A DNA stretch of 6,027 nt from Pseudomonadota bacterium (lineage in GTDB: Bacteria > Pseudomonadota > Gammaproteobacteria > Pseudomonadales > Azotimanducaceae), in contig JAQBYL010000269.1 of assembly GCA_027622495.1 (NCBI GenBank), positions 1 to 6,027 on the forward strand, read 5' to 3'. This document shows, piece by piece, positions 1 to 5,941 of this stretch. Position numbers and translations under genes: made by a program. The stretch's first letter is position 1, and the number at the start of each line of letters is the position of its first letter. The notes beneath the pieces were generated by a model. The model did not search any database. It saw nothing but the letters and a program-made list of their open reading frames with translations, and was not told the origin of the DNA.

Positions 1-330
1 TCCCCCCGCACGGTGGCCCAACTCGGCATGTCGCTGGACCGTGTGGCTGCGGATCGGCCTGTTACGCAAATCGAGTTCCGCCTTGCCTACATCTACCAGG
101 ACACACTCAGTAAACTCGGCAAACGCATTCAGGTCGTCGGTGATCCGACTGCCCTTCAACAGGCTCGAACTGCGGCAAACATCCGTTCGCTGCTGCTCGC
201 AGCGGTTCGATTTGCCTGGCTGTGGGACCAACTCGGCGGCCGACGCTGGCAATTAATATTGCGTCGTCGCTCCCTGCTGCTAGCCTTGCAGCATTTCCGG
301 CAAACCCTGCGGCCAACACATGAATCTTGA
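1..330 (+). CDS. hflD: HflD homologue, C-terminal half (5' end outside window)
   Basis: The reading frame is open from the first base, so the gene starts upstream of the window and only about 109 C-terminal residues are visible. E. coli HflD is about 213 residues and is a peripheral inner-membrane protein that affects the lysis-lysogeny choice of phage lambda by interacting with CII; its native cellular role is not settled. The visible part is helix-rich and carries the pattern typical of the HflD C terminus: a run of the form 'IQV.GDP..LQ', then 'ANIRSLLLAAVRFAWLWDQLGG' split around the conserved Trp and Gly-Gly, then 'RRxLLLALQ'. The position directly ahead of purB is the standard arrangement in Gammaproteobacteria (mnmA-hflD-purB in E. 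coli) and supports the call independently. The stop codon lies inside the start of purB. A GTG at 13 is an internal codon, not a start. The call rests on remembered family sequence, not a search. Confidence 0.85.
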   Translation, partial: SPRTVAQLGMSLDRVAADRPVTQIEFRLAYIYQDTLSKLGKRIQVVGDPTALQQARTAANIRSLLLAAVRFAWLWDQLGGRRWQLILRRRSLLLALQHFRQTLRPTHES

Positions 331-1687
331 AACCATCACCGCCATCAGCGCCATCGACGGACGTTACCGGTCCAAAGTCGCTGATCTATCGCCCATCGCC
401 AGCGAGTATGGGCTCATGCGTTACCGCACCCAGGTTGAATGCGCGTGGTTTGCCCATCTGGCCGGTATCGATGATATCCCTCAACTACCTGCTCTGAACA
501 AAAGCCAAGCCGCCGCACTGAAAGACGTGTACCTTAATTTTACCGCAGAAAATGCAGCGCGGATCAAAGCCATTGAAGCCACCACCAACCACGACGTTAA
601 AGCGGTGGAGTATTTTGTTAAAGAAACCCTGCAGCAGATCGATGGCCTCGGCGCGTATGCTGAGTTCGTTCACTTCGCGTGCACATCAGAAGATATCAAC
701 AACCTGGCCTATGCGCTGATGCTCAAGGATGCGCGCTGCGACGTGATGTTGCCACTCATGGACAGCCTCATTGGAACACTGAACGAGTTTGCGCTGACCA
801 CTGCACACATACCCATGCTCGCCCACACCCATGGTCAGCCTGCTTCGCCGACTGCGCTGGGCAAAGAAATTCAGAACACCGCACATCGTCTGCACAAACA
901 TCGCGAGAACGTTGCCAGTGTTGTTCTTCTGGGCAAGATGAACGGCGCAGTCGGCAACTACAACGCTCATCTCGCTGCGTATCCTGACATCGCCTGGCAG
1001 GAGGTCAGTCGCGACTTTGTGCAATCGTTGGGCCTTGAAATAAACCCATTTACAACTCAGATCGAACCACATGACTACATCGCCGAGTTGTTTCACGCGC
1101 TGATCCGGTTCAATCAGACATTGCTGGATTTTGATCAGGACGTGTGGGCCTACATTGCAATTGAATATTTCGGTCAGAAACAGGTGGAGGGTGAAACCGG
1201 TTCCTCAACCATGCCGCACAAGGTCAATCCCATCGATTTTGAAAATTCCGAGGGTAACATCGGCATTGCGAACGCACTGCTCATCCACATGGCGAGCAAA
1301 CTGCAGGTTTCACGCTGGCAACGCGATCTGTCTGACTCCACTGTCCTGCGCAACATCGGCAGCGCTCTGGGCCATTGCATGGTTGCCTATCAGGCGACCC
1401 TTAAAGGCCTTTCCAGGCTGCACGTGAATGAAGCAAAGATCGCCGAGGACCTGGACCACAACTGGGAGGTGCTTGGAGAAGCAGTTCAGACGGTCATGCG
1501 CAAATACGGCATGGATGAACCTTACGAACGCTTGAAGAAAGCAACGCGTGGTAAACGCCTTGACGCAGACACGTTTTCGCAAATTCTTACGAACCTCAAG
1601 CTGCCGCCAGAAGCCGCCCGCGAACTGGCTGGTCTGACCCCCGCCACCTACGTCGGCCGAGCTCACGTTTCACTGGGGGATGACTGA
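320..1687 (+). CDS. purB: Adenylosuccinate lyase
   Basis: This enzyme of the fumarase/aspartase superfamily works in the cytoplasm and releases fumarate twice in purine synthesis, converting SAICAR to AICAR and adenylosuccinate to AMP. The 455 residues are nearly the same as the 456 of E. coli PurB. Visible landmarks are the N-terminal AIDGRY (about 11-16), TSEDINN (122-128), the histidine motif AHTHGQP with His171, and the superfamily signature GSSTMPHKVNP (294-304) with the mobile-loop catalytic serine at 295. Both catalytic positions carry the same numbers as in E. coli, which confirms the ATG start. No good Shine-Dalgarno sequence precedes this ATG; the start lies inside the last 11 bases of hflD, so coupled translation is likely. 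The stop TGA shares one base with the ATG of the next gene. The gene appears intact. Confidence 0.98.
   Translation: MNLETITAISAIDGRYRSKVADLSPIASEYGLMRYRTQVECAWFAHLAGIDDIPQLPALNKSQAAALKDVYLNFTAENAARIKAIEATTNHDVKAVEYFVKETLQQIDGLGAYAEFVHFACTSEDINNLAYALMLKDARCDVMLPLMDSLIGTLNEFALTTAHIPMLAHTHGQPASPTALGKEIQNTAHRLHKHRENVASVVLLGKMNGAVGNYNAHLAAYPDIAWQEVSRDFVQSLGLEINPFTTQIEPHDYIAELFHALIRFNQTLLDFDQDVWAYIAIEYFGQKQVEGETGSSTMPHKVNPIDFENSEGNIGIANALLIHMASKLQVSRWQRDLSDSTVLRNIGSALGHCMVAYQATLKGLSRLHVNEAKIAEDLDHNWEVLGEAVQTVMRKYGMDEPYERLKKATRGKRLDADTFSQILTNLKLPPEAARELAGLTPATYVGRAHVSLGDD
1675..1680 (+). promoter_or_regulatory. Ribosome binding site for the GNAT gene, inside the purB end
   Basis: A purine run GGGGGA lies six bases before the ATG at 1687. 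It is embedded in the last codons of purB and fixes the start of the downstream acetyltransferase gene. Together with the TGATG stop-start overlap it suggests that ribosomes finishing purB can reinitiate. Confidence 0.6.
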
Positions 1688-2661
1688 TGGAGGTGCATGT
1701 AACAGAAGTCCCCTGGAGCAGTCACAGCGAGAAACTCCAGGATATCCGCCGGCGGGTTTTCATTGTGGAACAGAACGTTCCAAAAGAGATCGAATGGGAC
1801 GGTGAGGATGAAGGTTCACGCCATTTTCTGGCAGTCAACGAGTTAGGCCTGGCCGTTGGTTGCGCCAGACTGCTCGCGTCGGGTCAGATCGGCCGCATGG
1901 CGGTGCTTGCCGAATTTCGCGGAACGGGCATTGGTTTCAAACTTCTGAATCTGGCGGTGGAGACCGCAAAACTCAGCGGTTTCGAGAAAGTGTTTCTGCA
2001 CGCCCAGACGCACGCCAGGGCATTCTACAGTCGGGCTGGATTTCTCGTTGAAGGCTACGAATTCGAAGAAGCTGGCATCCCGCACATCAACATGGAGATG
2101 ATCCTGCCCCTGCCCTTTGATGGAACCATCGGCCCGGTTGAATTCGAAGTTCGTGAGGCGCTACCCATTGATGACACACCACCCTACGAACTGCATCACT
2201 TCGATGGAGAACAGGCCTGCATCGAGAGCCTGAAGACCACAGTGGATCTGCCTCGTCGAAGCCTTCGGATCTACTCACCGACGCTTGATCACCTGTTGTT
2301 CGACAACACAGACGTGGTCAATGCAATATCTGCGTTTGTTCGAAACAGCAGACACACAGAGGTGCGGGTACTGATCAGCGATCCGCACCCGATGGTCACA
2401 CGGGCACACCGTCTGGTTGAACTGGCACGGCGCATGGACGACAAGATTTCCATCAGATGCCTGCCGAAAGAGGTGTCTCCCGCCGATGAGAACATGCTCG
2501 TCTGGGACGCAAGTGGTTTTTGGATTGCACCGGACTATCGTGAATACATCGCTTACGCTAACTACTACGACCCGGTCACCGCGCGTCGACACACGGATCG
2601 CTTCGACCATCAGTGGCAGCGAAGTGTGGAGTGCGCAGAGTTGCGGGTTCTGCGGCTTTAG
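1687..2661 (+). CDS. GNAT N-acetyltransferase fused to a PLD-like C-terminal domain
   Basis: This is a two-domain protein of 324 residues. Residues about 1-140 form a GNAT acetyltransferase domain: RRRVFIVEQNVP (21-32) resembles the start of the ElaA/YjcF-type GNATs, and the acetyl-CoA loop appears as RGTGIG (78-83, pattern R-x-x-G-x-G) after IGRMAV. FLHAQTHARAFYSRAGF (103-119) is motif B, with the usual Tyr before the final turn. Residues about 165-324 form a second domain that resembles the PLD-like domain (DUF7931, from memory) found behind GNATs in gammaproteobacteria: YSPTLDHLLFD (196-206), a strand-then-Asp pattern VRVLISDPHP (226-235), HRLVELARR (241-249) and a C-terminal FDHQWQRS (306-313). 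I see no HKD catalytic motif, so phospholipase activity is not expected. The substrate is unknown. It is coupled to purB by a one-base overlap, but that does not show a purine role. No signal peptide or membrane segment is visible. Confidence 0.85.
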   Translation: MEVHVTEVPWSSHSEKLQDIRRRVFIVEQNVPKEIEWDGEDEGSRHFLAVNELGLAVGCARLLASGQIGRMAVLAEFRGTGIGFKLLNLAVETAKLSGFEKVFLHAQTHARAFYSRAGFLVEGYEFEEAGIPHINMEMILPLPFDGTIGPVEFEVREALPIDDTPPYELHHFDGEQACIESLKTTVDLPRRSLRIYSPTLDHLLFDNTDVVNAISAFVRNSRHTEVRVLISDPHPMVTRAHRLVELARRMDDKISIRCLPKEVSPADENMLVWDASGFWIAPDYREYIAYANYYDPVTARRHTDRFDHQWQRSVECAELRVLRL

Positions 2662-2686
2662 CAGGCCGCTTTAGCCAAGCTAAAGC
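2655..2686. terminator. Hairpin between convergent genes, possible bidirectional terminator
   Basis: GCTTTAGC (2668-2675) and GCTAAAGC (2679-2686) form a perfect 8-bp stem around the loop CAA. A second copy of GCTTTAGC lies at 2655-2662, so the right arm could pair with either left arm. The element sits exactly where the plus-strand GNAT gene (stop ends at 2661) meets the minus-strand rraA gene (stop begins at 2682), and both stop codons lie within it. Neither strand shows a T-tract after the stem, so this does not meet the classic intrinsic-terminator pattern. It could instead protect the 3' ends of the two messages or be a by-product of overlapping coding constraints. Confidence 0.4.
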
Positions 2687-3165
2687 AGTAAATCGAGTGG
2701 TGCCACGGCCAACCCGTTGCGATCTGCGTACAGAAACTGCCCGGGGACGAAATGCACACCAGCGAAATGCAGTGGCACATCCACAAGACCGGTGTCGCGT
2801 TTAACACTTCGCATCGGGTTTGCGGCCAGCGCATGCACCCCTATATCGATCCCCGCAAGAATTTCCACATCGCGCACACACCCGTAGATGAGCACGCCGG
2901 CCCAACCGTTTTCGGAACCCTTAAGCGCAAGGTTGTCACCGAGCAGCGCGCAGCGCATCGACCCGCCGCCATCAACGACCAGCACTCTACCCTCGCCGGG
3001 TTGTGCTAACCGCTCGGCCACCAGGGAATTGTCTTCGTGACATTTAACTGTTGCGATTGATCCGGCATAAACCTGACGTTGCCCGTAGGAGATATAACCC
3101 GGTGCCAGCACGGCGAGCACGCTCGAGTGGTTGTCGCATAGATCGGGTAGCGAAAACTCAGCCAT
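2680..3165 (-). CDS. rraA: RraA family protein (RNase E regulator-like or HMG/oxaloacetate aldolase-like)
   Basis: From the ATG at 3165 the protein has 161 residues, equal to E. coli RraA. Family landmarks are DLCD (8-11), a variant of FGGQ at about 33-36, TVKCHEDNSLV (39-49), LVVDGGGSMRCALLGDNLA (62-80), GWAGVLIYGCVRDVEIL (87-103), LHFAGVHFVPGQFLYADRNG (132-151). E. coli RraA binds the C-terminal region of RNase E and inhibits it, but other family members are metal-dependent aldolases that split 4-hydroxy-4-methyl-2-oxoglutarate or decarboxylate oxaloacetate. Here the Arg98-Asp99 pair matches the aldolase active site, whereas E. coli RraA has Arg-Gln, so enzyme activity is possible. The start at 3165 has CAGG six bases upstream; an in-frame ATG at 3183 would add six residues and has no such site. 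The gene overlaps the thrH stop by 8 bases, implying coupled translation. Confidence 0.9.
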   Translation of the reverse strand: MAEFSLPDLCDNHSSVLAVLAPGYISYGQRQVYAGSIATVKCHEDNSLVAERLAQPGEGRVLVVDGGGSMRCALLGDNLALKGSENGWAGVLIYGCVRDVEILAGIDIGVHALAANPMRSVKRDTGLVDVPLHFAGVHFVPGQFLYADRNGLAVAPLDLLL

Positions 3166-3763
3166 TGGTGGCCTGCGCATCAAACATCGCGATCAGCTCG
3201 GCGTAATCATCGGTGGATGCATACTGCGGGAATTCCTTTTTAACCCCGTCCGGCGCCCGGAACAGAAAACCTGCGTCAGCTTCTTCGAGCATGGTGACAT
3301 CGTTATAGGAATCCCCTGCGGCATAGACATTGAAATTCAGTGATTTGAACGCTTTGATCGAACAGCGTTTCGGATCGGGTTGGCGAATACGGTAGTCGGT
3401 GATCCTGTCGTTCTCGATCTGTAACCGATGACACAACAGCGTGGGCCACCCCAGTTTGCGCATGAACGGGCCGGCAAATTCATAAAAGGTGTCGGAGATG
3501 ATCGCTACCTGATAGCGCATCCGCAATTCATCGAGAAACGCTTTCGCGCCATCAAGTAGATCGAGGGTTGAGATGATGCCTGTGATGGTGCTCAGTGAGA
3601 TGTCGTTGTCTGCCAGCGCCTTTAAACGATGGTCCATCAGGTCGGTGTAAACCGGAACATCCCGGGTGGTGAGGGTCAGGGCGTCGACGCCGGTTCGCGC
3701 GGCGACTGCCGGCCAGATTTCCGGCACGATCACGCCTTCCATGTCCAAACAAACTACGTCCAC
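3158..3763 (-). CDS. thrH: Phosphoserine phosphatase / homoserine phosphotransferase ThrH
   Basis: This is a HAD-superfamily phosphatase of the ThrH group, which in Pseudomonas aeruginosa hydrolyses phosphoserine and can transfer its phosphate to homoserine. Numbering from the GTG at 3763 (201 residues): CLDMEGVIVPEIW (5-17) is motif I with nucleophile Asp7 and the Glu9 typical of ThrH where most HADs have a second Asp; IISDTFYEF (88-96) is motif II with Ser90; DPKR (130-133) supplies the motif III lysine; AAGDSYND (148-155) is motif IV with Asp151 and Asp155. The match to the remembered ThrH sequence continues through LRMRYQV, PTLLCH and FPQ. A longer frame from a TTG at 3796 exists, but the GTG has TAGG six bases upstream and gives an N terminus aligned with ThrH (Met, three residues, CLD). 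It overlaps rraA by 8 bases and follows cysB by 69. A role in supplying serine for cysteine synthesis is inferred from the neighbourhood. Confidence 0.93.
   Translation of the reverse strand: MDVVCLDMEGVIVPEIWPAVAARTGVDALTLTTRDVPVYTDLMDHRLKALADNDISLSTITGIISTLDLLDGAKAFLDELRMRYQVAIISDTFYEFAGPFMRKLGWPTLLCHRLQIENDRITDYRIRQPDPKRCSIKAFKSLNFNVYAAGDSYNDVTMLEEADAGFLFRAPDGVKKEFPQYASTDDYAELIAMFDAQATNG
3172..3175 (-). promoter_or_regulatory. Ribosome binding site that selects the rraA start
   Basis: On the minus strand CAGG stands six bases before the ATG at 3165, inside the last codons of thrH. This favours the 161-residue product over the 167-residue version starting at 3183. Confidence 0.6.
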
Positions 3764-3832
3764 CGGTTGCCTATTTTTGTTGTTGATCAGACACAAGCAT
3801 AGCTCAAGATTCCGGCTTTGACGCTCTCAGGC
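3764..3832 (-). other. 69-base gap between cysB and thrH
   Basis: No gene fits here. On the minus strand a sequence TATGCT with TTGAG just upstream might be part of a promoter, but I could not match it to a -35 box at normal spacing. No stem followed by a T-tract is visible, so there is no sign of a terminator behind cysB, and read-through into thrH is plausible. Confidence 0.35.
3770..3773 (-). promoter_or_regulatory. Ribosome binding site that selects a GTG start for thrH
   Basis: On the minus strand TAGG lies six bases before the GTG at 3763. Nothing comparable precedes the TTG at 3796. The site is the main sequence reason for choosing the shorter product. Confidence 0.55.
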
Positions 3833-4807
3833 CTAACGAACAGGCAGTTCTGTGTCTGCAAAAAGCTTCTCGCGCTCCAACCGCGTTGAACAGGCCACCG
3901 CTTCATCCACCTTGTACCGGTCCAGATGGGGGGCAAATCGCTCAATGAAGTCATACATGTAACGGCGCAGGAATGTTCCTCGGCGAAAACCAATGTGTGT
4001 CACGCTCGGACGGAACAGATGTGATGCGTCCAACGCCACCAGATCGGTGTCTTGAACCGGATCCAGCGCCATCGCTGCGATGATGCCAACCCCCATCCCC
4101 AGGCGGACATAGGTCTTGATCACGTCTGTATCGGTGGCGGTAAAAACGACGTTTGGTTTAAGCCCCTCCGAGACGAACGCCTCATCCAGCATCGAGCGGC
4201 CGGTAAACCCGAACACGTAGGTCACAATGGGTTGGGCCGCGATCTCCGCAAGGCTCAAACGTTTAACCTTGGTCAGCGGGTGGTCCTTGGGTACCACGAT
4301 GGCCCGGTGCCAGCGATAACAGGGCATCATCACCAGGTCGTTGAACAGATCCAGACCCTCTGTCGCGATGGCAAAATCCACCTCTCCGGTCGCCGCAAGC
4401 TCGGCAATCTGGTTGGGTGTGCCCTGATTCATGTGCATCGTCACATCGGGGTAGTCCTTGCGGAACGCACCGATGATTTTCGGCAGCGCATAGCGCGCCT
4501 GCGTGTGGGTCGTAGCGATTGCCAGGCTGCCCTTTTTTTCGTTGCTGTATTCCTGGGCGACCTGCTTGATCGACTCAACCTGGCGCAAAATGTCACCGGC
4601 GACCTGAATGATCAGGTTTCCGACCGGGGTGATGTGGGTCAGGTGCTTGCCACTGCGGGCAAATATCTCGACCCCGAGCTCATCTTCGAGCAGGCGGATC
4701 TGTTTGCTGATGCCGGGCTGACTGGTGAACAGACTCTGGGCTGTGGCAGAGACGTTGAGATCGTGGTGGGCTACCTCCCAGATATAGCGCAGCTGCTGTA
4801 GTTTCAT
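3833..4807 (-). CDS. cysB: LysR-type transcriptional regulator CysB
   Basis: CysB is the LysR-family activator of sulfur assimilation and cysteine synthesis genes. In enterics it acts as a tetramer, is induced by N-acetylserine (derived from O-acetylserine), is antagonised by sulfide or thiosulfate, and represses its own gene. The 324 residues equal E. coli CysB. The winged helix-turn-helix occupies about residues 1-60, with LNVSATAQSLFTSQPGISKQIRLLEDELG (17-45; split here as recognition helix around SQPGISKQ). The effector domain holds TTHTQARYALP (99-109), FAIATE (145-150), YVFGFTGRS (197-205) and TATDTDVIKTYVRLGMGVGIIA (223-244). Thr100, Gln103, Thr149 and Thr202, the sulfate-contacting positions of the Klebsiella CysB structure as I remember them, are all present at the same numbers. 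The start MKLQQLRYI is family standard. The gene lies 49 bases behind the nucleotidase and may have its own promoter, but I see no convincing one. Confidence 0.97.
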   Translation of the reverse strand: MKLQQLRYIWEVAHHDLNVSATAQSLFTSQPGISKQIRLLEDELGVEIFARSGKHLTHITPVGNLIIQVAGDILRQVESIKQVAQEYSNEKKGSLAIATTHTQARYALPKIIGAFRKDYPDVTMHMNQGTPNQIAELAATGEVDFAIATEGLDLFNDLVMMPCYRWHRAIVVPKDHPLTKVKRLSLAEIAAQPIVTYVFGFTGRSMLDEAFVSEGLKPNVVFTATDTDVIKTYVRLGMGVGIIAAMALDPVQDTDLVALDASHLFRPSVTHIGFRRGTFLRRYMYDFIERFAPHLDRYKVDEAVACSTRLEREKLFADTELPVR

Positions 4808-4856
4808 TCAACTCATACCCGCACCTAGACGCCACCGACTATAACCGAAAAGCATA
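4808..4856 (-). other. 49-base gap upstream of cysB
   Basis: This short gap holds no gene. On the minus strand TATAGT (4838-4843) is a fair -10 candidate, but no -35 match is seen 16-18 bases before it, so an activator-dependent or absent promoter are both possible. CysB of enterics binds its own promoter region; whether this gap is such an operator cannot be told by eye. Confidence 0.3.
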
Positions 4857-5747
4857 TCAACCGGTGTTGACGATTCCGCTCGGAACATGTCCTGAAGTCA
4901 CGGCTTCGCTGGCGCGCTCAACGTGTACGCTCTGATCATCGAAGAACACATCTGCATTGAACGCCCGCAGGAATTCGGTTTTGTTCTTTCCGCCGAGAAA
5001 CAGTGACTCATCGATGCGGATGTCCCAGGCCCGCAATGTCCGGATCACGCGCTCATGTGCCGGTGCACTGCGCGCCGTGACAAGCGCAGTCCGGATCGGG
5101 CAGCGCTCTTCACCAAACTCCTGTTGCAGCTGGTGCAGCGAACTCAAGAACGATTTGAACGGCCCTCCTGCCAGCGGCTGGCCAGCCTGGCGCGTTTCTG
5201 TTTCGGCAAACGCCTCAAGCCCGCGGGCCTGATAGACGCGTTCTGCTTCATCCGAGAACAACACCGAATCGCCGTCAAAGGCGAGGCGCAAGCCATCGCT
5301 TTCGGTCGCAACCTTGTTGGGATTCGGTAACAGCGTTGCTGCGGCCACCCCGTGGGCCAGTGCATGGCTGACATCATCTGAGTGCGTGGACAGAAACAGA
5401 TCACAGCCAAATGCCTGAATGTAACGATAGGGGCTTTCACCGCCACAGAACGCAGCACGGGTAATGTCCAGGCCATGGTCCCGGATCGAATTGAAGATCC
5501 GCAGGCCGGTGTCGCCCGAATTGCGCGACAGTAAGATTACTTCTACTTTATCTTTGTTGAGTAACTTATTGATATTCAGAAGTTTAACGACAAAGTTAAA
5601 CCCCTCTCCGGGGTTCAGAGTCTGCTCTTCATGGGTAATCTGGTATTGCCGGTAGGCTTCCAGCCCGTCGTGCTCATACACGTCGTTGCTGGCACGCAGA
5701 TCGAACAGAGCGCGCGAGGAGATTGCAACCGTTAAGCCATCACTCAT
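4857..5747 (-). CDS. Cytosolic 5'-nucleotidase (PF06189 type)
   Basis: The 296-residue protein matches the pattern of the cytosolic 5'-nucleotidase family related to eukaryotic NT5C1, which removes phosphate from nucleoside monophosphates. Landmarks are AISSRALFDL (8-17), VEVILLSRNSGDTGLRIFNSI (68-88, with the conserved SRN-S), AFCGGESPYRYI (99-110), LFLSTHSDDV (117-126), AFDGDSVLFSDEAE (156-169), PIRTALVTARSAPAHERVIRTLR (217-239), FLGGKNKTEFL (250-260) and DVFFDDQ (266-272). The DGD and DD pairs are the likely metal-binding aspartates of a HAD-like fold. No signal peptide is visible, consistent with a cytoplasmic enzyme. The ATG overlaps the stop of the upstream DUF465 gene in an ATGA, so the pair is probably translated together. 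The segment 5530-5600, coding LLNINKLLNKDK, is clearly more A+T-rich than its surroundings, though the sequence fits the family. The exact nucleotide substrate is not predictable here. Confidence 0.88.
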   Translation of the reverse strand: MSDGLTVAISSRALFDLRASNDVYEHDGLEAYRQYQITHEEQTLNPGEGFNFVVKLLNINKLLNKDKVEVILLSRNSGDTGLRIFNSIRDHGLDITRAAFCGGESPYRYIQAFGCDLFLSTHSDDVSHALAHGVAAATLLPNPNKVATESDGLRLAFDGDSVLFSDEAERVYQARGLEAFAETETRQAGQPLAGGPFKSFLSSLHQLQQEFGEERCPIRTALVTARSAPAHERVIRTLRAWDIRIDESLFLGGKNKTEFLRAFNADVFFDDQSVHVERASEAVTSGHVPSGIVNTG

Positions 5748-5941
5748 GCGTCCAGGTCCGGTATCAGCTCACTTTCGAGTTTGGTGATCATGTCTTTGAT
5801 CTTGAGTTTGCGCTTCTTCAGGCGCTGGATGCGCATACTGTCGTGATGGCGGGCTGCCAGCAGATGGACGATGACTTCATCCAGATCGCGGTGTTCAACC
5901 CGCAATTCGTCCAACCAGCGTTGCATTTCGGCGTCTTTCAT
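5744..5941 (-). CDS. DUF465 / YdcH-like small coiled-coil protein
   Basis: This small cytoplasmic protein has 65 residues from the ATG at 5941. It carries the DUF465 (YdcH family) pattern: a helical first half LDELRVEHRDLDEVIVHL (10-27), a short turn AARHHD, then a basic second helix IQRLKKRKLKIKDMITKLE (38-56), together expected to form a helical hairpin or coiled coil. The function of the family is not established. A GTG at 5950 in the same frame would add three residues, but the ATG is better placed: GAG lies eight bases upstream and its first bases overlap a possible upstream stop in an ATGA. The 3' end overlaps the nucleotidase start by four bases (ATGA), so the two are very likely one transcriptional and translational unit. 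Confidence 0.88.
   Translation of the reverse strand: MKDAEMQRWLDELRVEHRDLDEVIVHLLAARHHDSMRIQRLKKRKLKIKDMITKLESELIPDLDA

Noticed and set aside
686..1096. A 136-codon minus-strand frame inside purB
   Set aside because: purB is intact with all catalytic motifs; the antisense frame has no recognisable domain and no ribosome binding site that I can see.
2275..2610. A 111-codon minus-strand frame inside the C-terminal domain of the GNAT protein
   Set aside because: The plus-strand frame is continuous and domain-like through this region, so the minus frame is a shadow.
3787..3993. A 68-codon minus-strand frame running past the cysB end into the gap before thrH
   Set aside because: It is out of frame with cysB, begins within it and resembles no family. 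The CysB C terminus ends normally at 324 residues, so it is not a frameshifted tail.
4052..4801. A 249-codon open frame on the plus strand opposite cysB
   Set aside because: It lies entirely antisense to a strongly supported CysB, starts and ends with its limits, and its protein shows no family pattern. It is a codon-bias shadow.
4838..4860. A promoter for cysB built from TTGATA and TATAGT
   Set aside because: The two boxes are only 11 bases apart, too close for a sigma-70 promoter, and no -35 box stands at the right distance from TATAGT.
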